From Lumbricus rubellus (lineage: Eukaryota; Annelida; Clitellata; Crassiclitellata; Lumbricidae), in assembly GCA_945859605.1 (NCBI GenBank), contig OX243814.1, positions 25,278,686-25,342,685 of the forward strand: a stretch of DNA of 64,000 nt. The letters are read 5' to 3'. The position numbers were made by a program, and so were the translations under genes. How positions within the stretch are numbered: the stretch's first letter is position 1; every line of letters begins with the position of its first letter. The notes beneath the pieces are model-generated. The model was not told where the DNA came from. It was given only the letters and a program-made list of their open reading frames with translations, and made no database searches. Positions 27,001 through 39,079 of the stretch are shown piece by piece.

Positions 27001-30000
27001 TGGCACACTTAACATCACCTTTAGACGTTTTTCCCAGGATGTTTAGTTAACTAGTTAAGATAAAAATTTCACTTTATGACTCTTTTATTCATATGACCTG
27101 TTGCTGTTTACTTTCACTTGTATTTGGGAAACCCTGTCAGTGGGACAGTAGTCCCTTAAGGGTTCTCTCCTTTTGCTTTTTGTTAGTTTCGATATACACT
27201 ATATGTAATAAAGATGTGTTGTCAACTGTCACTTTGAGCAATAAAAACTATGGTTATGGTTATGATCTATTTGTTACTGATTGGTCAATTATTTGTGATC
27301 GAGCGTAAAGTTCATTGACAGATTATTGATTGAACGTGTTTATTGTAGTTCCGAGTGCACCACGTGGTCTTCAGGTCGATCTCGTAGACGAGCAACCTCC
27401 TCTGATGGCATCTGTATCATGGATGGAACCACAGATCTCTAACGGCGATATTCTATCGTACAGAATTACATATGCAGCCAGAGGTGACACAGCAGTTGAA
27501 GAGAAAAACCTTCGTCCGAATGAGCACCATTTCACAACTGGCTTCCTCGGTTCGTTGTAACTTTATTTGGATGCGTTTAAAAGGTTTGATTAGTAGTTTC
27601 TTGAAGGGGCGCTATATAAATGCTATGAATGAATGAATGAATGAATGAATGAATGAATGAATGAATGAATGAATGAAAGTGAAGTCAATTCATTCATGAA
27701 TGTTCTTGGGAATCTGATTTTCAGAAACTTCATAATTCTACTGCATAGTAAACAATTCTAATTTTTCTGCGTAATTCTTTTTCTGCGTCTCTATAAACAG
27801 ACAGCTCTTATTTAAGTGTTTGTTGAAAGAGAAAGGTAGTGTTGTTGATTTCTTGCGTAGGTTTCAATTGTGTTCACATCTGTTATGTTTAAACATCTGT
27901 TTGTGTTTCAGACAGAGGCCGAGAGTACGAGTTTCGTGTTGCAGCGAGAAACTCTGTCGGTTACGGTGAGGAAAGTCACGTGACGATCAGAACACCGGAA
28001 GGAAGTGAGTCAGTGGTATATGTATATTCACTGTTCAGTGGAACCAACGACCACAAGAAGGAGCCACTGATTTCTTACTCTGTACAAAACACATGTATAC
28101 CCATATGCATAGTTTCCGTGCTTAATTTCTGTGTCTCGATTTTTTTTCGTTTTCCATTCAGTGTCGTATTTTTTTATTAAACTATATTGGCTATTGTTAC
28201 TCTCTTTGAACAAGTGTCTTGGCTTGCACTTTGATTTCTCAAGTGATTGTTAGCTGTGATAAGTGCATTGATTTCATAGTTTTAAATCTTTTTATTTCCT
28301 AAATATATATATATATATACATGTATACAGGTATATAAGCGTATGCATACGTATGTACATTGTATGTATTTACATATATGCATGCAAGTACCCAGAATTA
28401 ATTTTCATAAGGTTTTGAAACATTTGGTTTAAATTCTTTTCTGCATCGTATGCCAAAAAGCGAGTATGATTCCTATAGATGTTGATGTGACAAATTCTTG
28501 GAAACTCTTCTGCCCAGTCAACTGCAGGCAGCATCTAGACTAACTTGAGATGCACTGTGGTCACGTTCGTAGAAATTATAATGTTGAGTATTGTGCTGCC
28601 CTATGAACTGTCTTCTTGTGACATTGACTTTTGACTACAATCTTTTCTTTGCGTGTTGACTGTTCTTGTACTGATGGACTTTCTTAGGAATTCATTAAGT
28701 CTCAGATGAGTGTATGAGTTGGACAGGTTTTGAACAGTATAATCATTGCTGATCCCACTCTGTTTTCAGTAGCATGTGGGGAGAAAGCATTAACAGATAT
28801 ATGCACCGCAGCTATATATCTGGCTCACATTGCTCCTGGACGTTAATAAGAAATAGCTTTGCTTAAAACAGTCCATAGTGCTTCGCAGTCTGTAGTGATT
28901 CGTAATTGCCATTCCAGCAATTACCGTAATATATCTCTCTTCTCCTCAATTTAAAATGATTCTTATCCTCTTTCACTTCGCATTTCTTGTCTCTTTACGG
29001 TCAGTTTGATCTTCTCTACAGTCCTGTCTTTTGCTCCGTCCGCTCTGTCACTTTTTGAGGGATTTTTGTGTTTGAGTTGTTATTTAATTTTGTTTTAAGT
29101 TAGCATCATTTTTATATCTACATTGCCATTCTTGAATTGAGTTCTTTTGCTTAAGCATGTCGTGGGTCGTGTCAAATCGTATAATGACATGCTTGGTTGT
29201 TGTTGTTGTTTCAAAGCTAAGTTCTGAGTTATGTTCCAACAGCCCTGAAGGTCTGCTTTAATCAGACATTGCTCCATTAAGCATGTTTGATCATTGCTGT
29301 TCCTTATGTCTTGATTGTGCTACCAGCTCCAGGAGCAGCCCCTCAGAACTTTACTGCAATCGGCATGAGCTCGACTAGCGTTAAACTTCAGTGGGATCCG
29401 CCTGCAAAGAAGCACCAGAACGGACAGATCGTAATGTACGAGGTCATCTACCATCAGCGCAACGAACAGGCGAGGAACTGGACGATAACCGCGGCTGAAA
29501 CGTCGACCATGGTTGAGAATCTCGAAACGATGACGGACTTTATTTTCCAGATCCGAGCGTACACGAGTGTTGGACCAGGTCCTTTCAGCAACCGTCTGCC
29601 ATTTCGGACCTTTCCATATGGTATGTATATTGTATAATTGTATATACTATCATAGGTGTATGAGGCGGGGGTCCAGAGGGGCAAATGCACCCCAAATTTC
29701 GGGCAAGTCTGGTTTTTCGGGCAAACACAGCCCCGGACGAGTGAAAACAAAGGTCGTCAACTTTTTTGCCGGATATATTTTTCGGGCAGAAGTTCAATCT
29801 TTGCCTCCCCACCACTGCTGAAATCTCCCGTACGCCTATGTGTACTAGCCGTTATTGAACAATTCGGTTGACAGATCACAGCGAGTTACAGGTGTACAAA
29901 TAAAATAATTCACAAGAATGCAAATCACGAATTACTTAACTACTAACAGAACAGATGACCTGCAATACAAGGGTCATTTTTTTGTCAGACATTTAATGCT

Positions 30001-33000
30001 TTCTACTTGTATCTTAAATGCGTTTTGTATCAATAACTTTATTTTGACTCATATTTTTAGCTTTGAGGTGTTGCAGTTGTGAGGGGCAGTTAAGAATCTC
30101 CTCTGGATCTAAAATCGACTCTTTTGTAGCGTATGCAGTCACCAGTGAGAAAATTATAAAAGCGTAGCCAACTGCCGCCCATTTCATATGTGATTGGATA
30201 TATTTTGAGTCCATTTACATAATTATTACTGATGGAAGAACCACTGTACAGTCAAAAAATTATTTACTTGGATTTTTCCAATGGTTTATTTCTTAAAGTT
30301 AGAGGAGTAACTTTGTAAACAACTACATTCAGCCATTTCAGTTTTAAACAGCTGCGTCTTTTCTTAGTCACTCGTCACTCTATAGTCAAATGCTTCTTTT
30401 ATTCAGCAGCCAAAAAATGCATTGATTAAATTTTGTCACGAGGTTGTGATTATCGCTTCATAACATGCCATGATTTTATATTGCTTAGCTTGGATTCATT
30501 CCAAGTTTTGTTTCCGTGATGCATAAATTTCCACTTTCCCTGAATGATATTAACTGCGAAATAATTTCATTTGAATGTAGTGGCGCTTCCCGGTCCAACC
30601 AACCTTCAGGTGCGTCGTATATCTCCCACTGCCCTCGAGGCTTCCTGGGAGCCTCCTCTGTTCACTGGCATCAGCGGATATCGTGTCTACTACAACATGT
30701 TTTATGCGGCCGAAATGGAGAAGTGGCACAGCCTTGAGATATCGTCGTACACCGTGACTGAGATCAGTGGACTGGAGCCACACACTGCCTATGCCGTCCG
30801 TGTTCGAGCAAAGACGGCCGACGGAAAGTACAGCAACTTCTCGGAGACTGCAGTCACGAACCAGATAGAGAACGGTTAGCATCTGAATGTGATGAATTTC
30901 AATACAAGTTAGATTGGTTGAGCGCTGTGTATTTGAATGTTTCTCAAGTAGACTGGTGACCTTGTATTTTTCCTTTGGATTTGCTAATCATTGAATTAGA
31001 GCATACTGATTATGTGGACTTTAATCTTTGGCTGAATTTAGGCTCATCTAAATTAGATTCACATTGTTGAAATAGCCTTAGGGTTGTGGTTATTAGGCAG
31101 TGTTCATTAGTATGTCATTAGAACAAACAGTAAGTAACCTGCATGCTAAAAGATTTTTAATCTAACTAGGAGATATGGGTCCTGGTACAGTTGCAATGTT
31201 GCATACGCAACAGAGCAACTGTTTGTGAGAGATCAGCAATCAATAACTGCCAATGACCACCACACCCATAAACAACGAAATACTAAATGGGTGAATCCAA
31301 TTAATTGGAGTAGGACCAGGGTTGACCATATCATATTCAATAACGAGATTAATGTTCTGCTGGTTTAATGCAGACATGCAGATATGCATTAAGCCAGCAG
31401 AACCCTATGGCAAACAGAGTTCTGTAGAGTAAACGGATCCGAGTGGCTGACCCCTCCCCTGCGGGGGATTAATTCCAACCGGAAGGAAAAGAAGAATGCA
31501 GATATTCAACCAGAGTTGAAGATGAAGAATCGAGAGTGAGAGTACCACAATTTATTTATTTCTTGCATTTGCTATAGCGCCCCTTCAGGCTGTCTACTCA
31601 GAGGCGCTCCCTACAGCGCGGACACGTCAGAGTTACATGCCGAAGCGCATGAGCAATTGCGAGTGAAGGACTTGCTCAGGGTCCCTACGCGATGGCTTGA
31701 GGTGGATTCGAACCTGGAACCCTCCAACTCCAAGGCACTGAACACACCACTACACCATTGGACTCCATCAAAATGTCATCTGTATGTTTAATTGATTGTA
31801 TGTGGCAGTCTTCTTTAATAATTATTTATGGACCACATGTAACATTGTCAAAATCTTTTCTAAACATTTGTAAAGCAACTCATGACAGACACAGTTGTGT
31901 TCCTAACAAACGACCACAAACTACTGGAATGGTCTTTAATCGCTGACCAATCAGAGGCAGAGAAAGTGACGAAATTTCATGCTGCACATTGCATGGCATT
32001 AATAGTCACTGTTACTTCCTCCTCTTTAGCCCTTTACCCGTTCATTTTTTTTGTTAAGCCAGTGTTTTCAGCGGATATTCTCTGGGCAAATGGGTAAAGG
32101 GTTAATGATGCTCAGGCATCATACGCGTCCAATGTCCATATATGATTGTCTGCTTCAAAGTTCAAGATGTCTGTTGTGGATGTGATTGAATGTTTCAACA
32201 TGTTACGTTATTTTGGTCAATGTAATAATGTCTGTCGTTATCAGAACCTTTCGACATGGTAATCGACTTCTCAGCCAGAACAACGTCATCGTCAACAGTC
32301 CTTCTCGATTGGAAGCATCCAAGGAAAGCTGGTGTTACACAGTACAAAGTGAGGAGCAACTTTCCTTTCAAAGCTTTATCAGTATATCTTGTGAGCACCA
32401 GAAAGTGTATCTCCCCCACCCCTGTGCAGTCACCCAGAGGATACATGTAGACCAGGGGTGTCAAAGAGCTGGCCCGTGGGCCATTTCTGGCCCACCGACG
32501 ATTTTTTTCTGGCCCGCAGAGCCTTCCCTAAAGATTACAAAATTATTTAAAATGTTGTCAAAATTTAATAAGAAGCAAAAACTGGACATTCAATCAAGAT
32601 CTTTTCGCGATATTTGAACTTTTCTAAGAATTGGCTGACCAAGCCCAGAGCTCCATCTCAGATCACTACCCAATTTTGCTGAGGAACCTCGGCACCCTGG
32701 CCCGCCACTTGTTAGAAGATGTTCACACTGGCCCGCCACTTGTTAGAACGTGTTCACACTGGCCCGCCACCAAAAAAGGTTTGACACCCCTGATGTAGAC
32801 TCACAAAATCGAAATAAACATCACGAGGCCTTTCATACTTCTGGCAGTCATAGAACAAAGCGGAGGTTAACTTCAGATCCAGGATTTACTCAGCGATGAC
32901 ACTTGTATATGAGTTACCAATGTGAGCATTCTAGCACAGTTGTCACTCTAATTAATTAACTAAGCAATTGGTTAGAAGGACTACTGGCCCCTTCAAATCC

Positions 33001-36000
33001 GGTGTTACAATTCTGTACATGCAACTTGCATGGAAGTTCCTCTGCATCTGTGGCATGCATGGAAAAAAATATTTCTTTAAGGTCAGTTTTTTTGGGTGAC
33101 TGTTTGAGCTAGATGTGTTTGTGTGTTTGCAGATCGAGTACATTGGTCATAAGAAGTACCTTGATGAGTATGTTGTTGAGCATACTTTAATCGACCAACT
33201 GAAGGAAAAAATCGTTCCAAAAGAACAGAACAGTGTTCTGATTGAGAACCTGGTTCCAAAGACACAGTATACATTCAACATCAGTGCCTTGTTTAACGAT
33301 GGCTGGGGTCCATCGAGCAAGTTGAAGGCAGAAACGGGAGTCGAAGGTAATTCAGAACGTGCACATCTCAATCGCTTGAAGTAGTTCTTGAAAGGCAGAC
33401 AGTTTTTATCCCTGTGAGCAGAAAGTAGCGATTGCTGCAGATTAGAAAATGTTAACAGATCAAGTAAATGAGAAAATGTTAACAGATCAAGTAAATGAGA
33501 AAATATTAATGCTAATCAGCAGGTTTTAGGGTAATCATTAACACTCTGGCTTGAAAGTGCACGGTCACAAGATCGCTTCCCACTATCCTCCCAAAGGTCC
33601 ACTCAACGTTCCAATCGGCAGATGGCATTGGTGAAATGAGTAGTGCAATGTGATGGGCTAGATGTGGCTGCCAACAACTAAATTTGAATCCTGTAATAAC
33701 TTGTGATCATCCGTTGTGCAATGAATTGTAATCATTCTGTGTTGTGTAAGTTTGAAATTAAAATGAAAATTGCGATTAATTAGAGAGTGTAAAAAAAAAC
33801 AATTGATGAGACCATGTATGAAATGTAGGTTATGGATGATAACTTCTTACCCTCATTTTTATGTTTATTATTCATCTGCATTGTCACTGATTGTGATTTG
33901 TCACTCACATCATGATAAACGAAGACGTATAAATGTCTGATTGCAGCCCCACCCATCATCAGTGCCCCGAAATTCATGAAGGCAACTTCCGACTCAAGCG
34001 TCGTTCTGAACGTGTTTATGGCGTCTGAAGAGTACGGTCCAGTCAGCCAATACGATGTCGTCGTTGTCTCTGAAGACTTTGCGAGGGACAGGAGACCGGA
34101 CGACTTCAGTCAAGAAGCCGTAAGTTAACGTTGAGACTTTGTCTTCAAGCTGGCACTCCTCATGTACAAAGCATGCGCTGATCACCTGCCATCCTACTTA
34201 TAATATTTGTTTGTATGTGTGCTTGTTATAGCGCCCCTTCAAGCTCTCTACTCAGAAGCGCTCCCGACTTCAGCGTAGACACTGAGTCGAAATTTTGCAT
34301 TGAAGCGCTGTGCAATTGCAAGTGAAGGACTTGCCCAAGGTCCCTACACGGCGAGTTTGCACGAGCAATTGCGAGTTAAGGACTTGCTTAAGGTTCTTAT
34401 TTGGCGACTTGAGGTGGATTTAAGCCTCGAATCCTCCAGCTCCAAGGCACCGAACCCACCACTAGACCACCCTGCCCCATGGTACATTGCATTGTTTTGT
34501 GTCTAGTCCTACAGTTGTTGGCAATGTCTGGTACAGTTGATGGCAATGTCTGGTACAGTTGATGGCAATGTCTGGTACAGTTGATGGTAATGTCTGGTAC
34601 AGTTGATGGTAATGTCTGGTACAGTTGATGGTAATGTCTGGTTGTGTCCACAGTTGATTGAGCCGAGCGAAGATGCGTGGATTGCTGCTCGTTTTGTTGG
34701 TCCAATGCAGAGCAGTTTTGTTTTGGGTGACGGTCTAAGTCCTGGAAACGGCAAATTCTTCAATCGACCGTTGATACGCGGTCAGCTCTATCGGGTGTTT
34801 GTGCGTGCTTATACAGCGGATAACGTAAGTTGACGAACGTTTCTTATCTTAATGTCGAGAGTTGTTGCTGTTACTGCTTTAATTTTAATGAATATGACAT
34901 AAAAGTTTATTAAGATAAGATGAGAATATTCTTTAATTGACCAATCTGCACTTTGGTTTGCAGACATGGTTATATGGCTATTGTAAAACATTTGCCAATT
35001 ATTGGTGAATTCAGTTAGGCCATACTTGTTTACATCCCTGTGTAGACACCTTTTGGAGGTGGCACCAGTCTGTGGGATCACATGGACTGTTCTCCATGTT
35101 GTAATGGCTTATGTCTAATAAACATGATTTAACATATTAATTTAATATGAGATATGAGATAATGGGATGCGTCGTCGCCTTGTGATCGAAGGGTCGCTGG
35201 TTTGAATCTACCGCAAGCCGCTGCGTTGCAACCTTGGGCAAGTTGCTCACCCACAATTGTCTTTGTGGAAGGCAGCAGGAAACCACCTCACTCATCTCAT
35301 CCCCAGGGGCGTTAAGCCAAAGAACCTGCCTTCGGTGGTCAGAGAACTCATCATCATCATCATCATGCAGTTTGAAATGGAATGCCAATCATCTTTTAAT
35401 AGTGGCGTAATTAAACTAATGCATTTAGATTAAATGTCCTGGGCATGACGTTAAACTGCATCCATCCTCTGCCACAGGGAACCAACAACGTCCCTGCGCC
35501 GGTCCTAAGCCCGGACAAAATGAGGAAGGTTTGCCAGATGGGTGGCGATACGCTGGCAGTCAGTGTTTAATCTAGACGTCTCTGGGGGGGGAAAGTTCCC
35601 CCCCCCAGGATTGACATTTCCCCCCCCCAGAAAAATTTGACAAAATGATATTGTTTTTTTTTTACTGTTTTCATCATTGTTTTACATGGAGTGTTATAAT
35701 ATACGGTGATATTATTTACTATTACAATTATGATTATAAATAATGACATTATTAATTTTACTAACATAATATATGATACTATCATGTTGCAATGAGTATA
35801 ACTTACTGTATATGTTTGTATAAACACTATTTTTGTCTAACTAAAAACAGAGATGACATCCCTCCAGAAAATCTTTGCAAAATGATAATAGTTTTAGCTG
35901 CTGCTTACATCATCGCATTATATTAACTGTTATAATATAATATACCGTAAATATTATAAATTATATGGCTATAGTAAATATTTACTATTATAATATGTGA

Positions 36001-39000
36001 CACAATCCTGCTAAAATGAGTGTTAAGATGACACCTTAAAATACTTCCATTGCAATGTGGAAATTCCAAAAGTTTCTAGTGAGGCTCTCAAAAAGCACAG
36101 GTTTTTGTTAAGAAGACACCATAAAATACTGCCATTGCAATGTGGAAATTCCAAAAATTTCTGATGAGGCTCTCAAAAAGTACAGGTTTTTGTTAAGAAG
36201 ACACCATAAAATGCTGCCATTGCAATGTGGAAATTCCAAAAATTTCTGATGAGGCTCTCAAAAAGTACAGGTTTTTGTTAAGAAGACACCATAAAATGCT
36301 GCCATTGCAATGTGGAAATTCCAAAAATTATGTGGAAATTCCAAAAATTTCTGATGAGGCTCTCAAAAAGTACAGGTTTTTGTTAAGAAGACACCATAAA
36401 ATGCTGCCATTGCAATGTGGAAATTCCAAAAATTTCTGATGAGGCTCTCAAAAAGTACAGGTTTTTGTTAAGAAGACACCATAAAATGCTGCCATTGCAA
36501 TGTGGAAATTCCAAAAATTATGTGGAAATTCCAAAAATTTCTGATGAGGCTCTCAAAAAGTACAGGTTTTTGTTAAGAAGACACCATAAAATGCTGCCAT
36601 TGCAATGTGGAAATTCCAAAAATTATGTGGAAATTCCAAAAATTTCTGATGAGGCTCTCAAAAAGTACAGGTTTTTGTTAAGAAGACACCATAAAATGCT
36701 GCCATTGCAATGTGGAAATTCCAAAAATTTCTGATGAGGCTCTCAAAAAGTACAGGTTTTTGTTAAGAAGACACCATAAAATGCTGCCATTGCAATGTGG
36801 AAATTCCAAAAATTATGTGGAAATTCCAAAAATTTCTGATGAGGCTCTCAAAAAGTACAGGTTTTTGTTAAGAAGACACCATAAAATGCTGCCATTGCAA
36901 TGTGGAAATTCCAAAAATTATGTGGAATTTCCACAAATTTCTGATGAGGCTCTCAAAAAGTACAGGTTTTTGTTAAGAAGACACCATAAAATGCTGCCAT
37001 TGCAATGTGGAAATTCCAAAAATTTCTGATGAGGCTCTCAAAAAGTACAGGTTTTTGTTAAGAAGACACCATAAAATGCTGCCATTGCAATGTGGAAATT
37101 CCAAAAATTATGTGGAAATTCCAAAAATTTCTGATGAGGCTCTCAAAAAGTACAGGTTTTTGTTAAGAAGACACCATAAAATGCTGCCATTGCAATGTGG
37201 AAATTCCAAAAATTTCTGATGGGGAGGGGGCAATCCCCCTCCCCATACCCCTCCCCCTCCCGGTCTCGGCGCTACGCGCCTCACGAGCGTCCTTTGGACG
37301 CTCAATTGTCTCCCCCCCCCAGAAACCTGAATTCCCCCCCCCCAGAGGACGGGGACTAGATTAAACACTGCCTGGCAGTGAAAAACCAAGACGATTGTAA
37401 TCCGCCAAAACCACGACACAAGTAACATAGCTACCCAGATGCTTCAAGGTGTCATGATGTGAAGCAGACATGCACAGGTCGGTCAGGACAAACCGATGGA
37501 GAGGGTCGGGGGAGAGAGCGTGGGACACAACGGGCATTGACCCACGTTGTCCTTCGTGCCTCTTTTTCACGATTCTCTTCAATCAGACAAGGTGGTCTAG
37601 CGGCTCCAAGATGTTAATGGTATGGAGCAAACCTGCTGACCGAACCGGTTGAAGCTGGGCAACATGGCACGAGACAGACTCAGACAGAGAGTGGCATCGG
37701 ACTCCTACGGGCATTGAGCCTAAGGATATTGATGATGATGATGATTTAGATTAAGTGTGACATGGACCCAATGACTTTTCCCATCACTTCCATGAATGAA
37801 CCCCTGCTCAGAGTAAACCTTGCCTCAGGATTAACGTGTTGTTTGGTGCTTGTAGAAGTGGACATCTTCTCCGTTTTCACATCCTCTGGCCACCACTGAT
37901 GCGCTGCCGGACAAGGTGGCCGTTTTTGACCAGGCCAGTCTCCAGCTGCTGTGGATCGTCGCACCTGTCTGCATTGTCGTTGTGCTCTTCCTCCTCCTCA
38001 TACTTATCATCATCTTTGTCAGGTAAATGAGTCAGATGAATCTCAGTGAAAGTGTAACCAGTCCAGATGCAATTGCATTCGACGAGTCACTGAACCTACT
38101 TTCAAAGTTTCAATGTTTCTTGCCATTAAAGTATTGAAAAGCATGAGCTACCAAAGAGCTACCAACTTAGTTAAATAGTCTTCATGGATTGAGATGATGA
38201 GCCTTAGACACGGACGATCTTGTAATGAAGCCTAAGGCAGGGATGGCTGCTGCAGAGAGACGTGCCATTGATGACAATGAACGAATTAATTCCTGGACCT
38301 TTGGCATTCACTTTGTCTGAAAATTCATGTGGTTTGCCTCTAAGAAGAAGAGCTCAATAAAGAGAGATAACAGTGTTTGATTTTTTTCGCACAACCTCTT
38401 TTGTGAGACACACGGACACCATTAGTAGCCTTCCTCCTGATTACGTGCCTTCTAATGAACGACATAACACATTACGAGCATTACGGTTTTCTCACATGCT
38501 TGATAAGAGCTTTTTCTGCTGAAATAGCTATGCAGACATGCATTGGTTTTGTATGGCAATCAATCACAAGTGGTGCCCTATTGCATAAATTGATAAACTG
38601 ACCAAAAAATCTGATGTCTTAAGTTACACAATTATTGATCTCAATTTGGATATTCTATCGTGCGTGTGCGACGTGCGTACCAAGAGTGCAACGTTATTGA
38701 CATTTTGTCAATCTACTGAATTGCACTGGCATTGATCAGTGGACTGACTACAATTCTGACTTCATTATACGCTGTGTCCTAAGTAAATCCAATGTTGCGT
38801 ACATCAAACATTTCATTCTTGGTGTTCACGAAAAACGTTATACTATTAACAAGTGCACATACATATATCAAACATTTCATTGTCTTTGCCAGACTGGAAT
38901 TGACTGGATTATAGAGTTCGGCAATCGCTTGTCTCTGAATGTGTGTTTTGTCGCTGTCAAGGCGCCCTTGTAGCGGCATGGCTGCGTTATGGCGCCATAG

Positions 39001-39009
39001 AGATTGTCG

Positions 39010-39079
<70 letters not shown>

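Noticed and set aside
31355..31402. microRNA precursor
   Set aside because: Stem of only 18 pairs with a 12-base loop and no extension.
36227..37219. Long in-frame reading frames (peptide [20 protein letters not shown] repeated)
   Set aside because: The frame is open only because 105-bp units are a multiple of 3; each 85-bp unit shifts it. They are by-products of the minisatellite.
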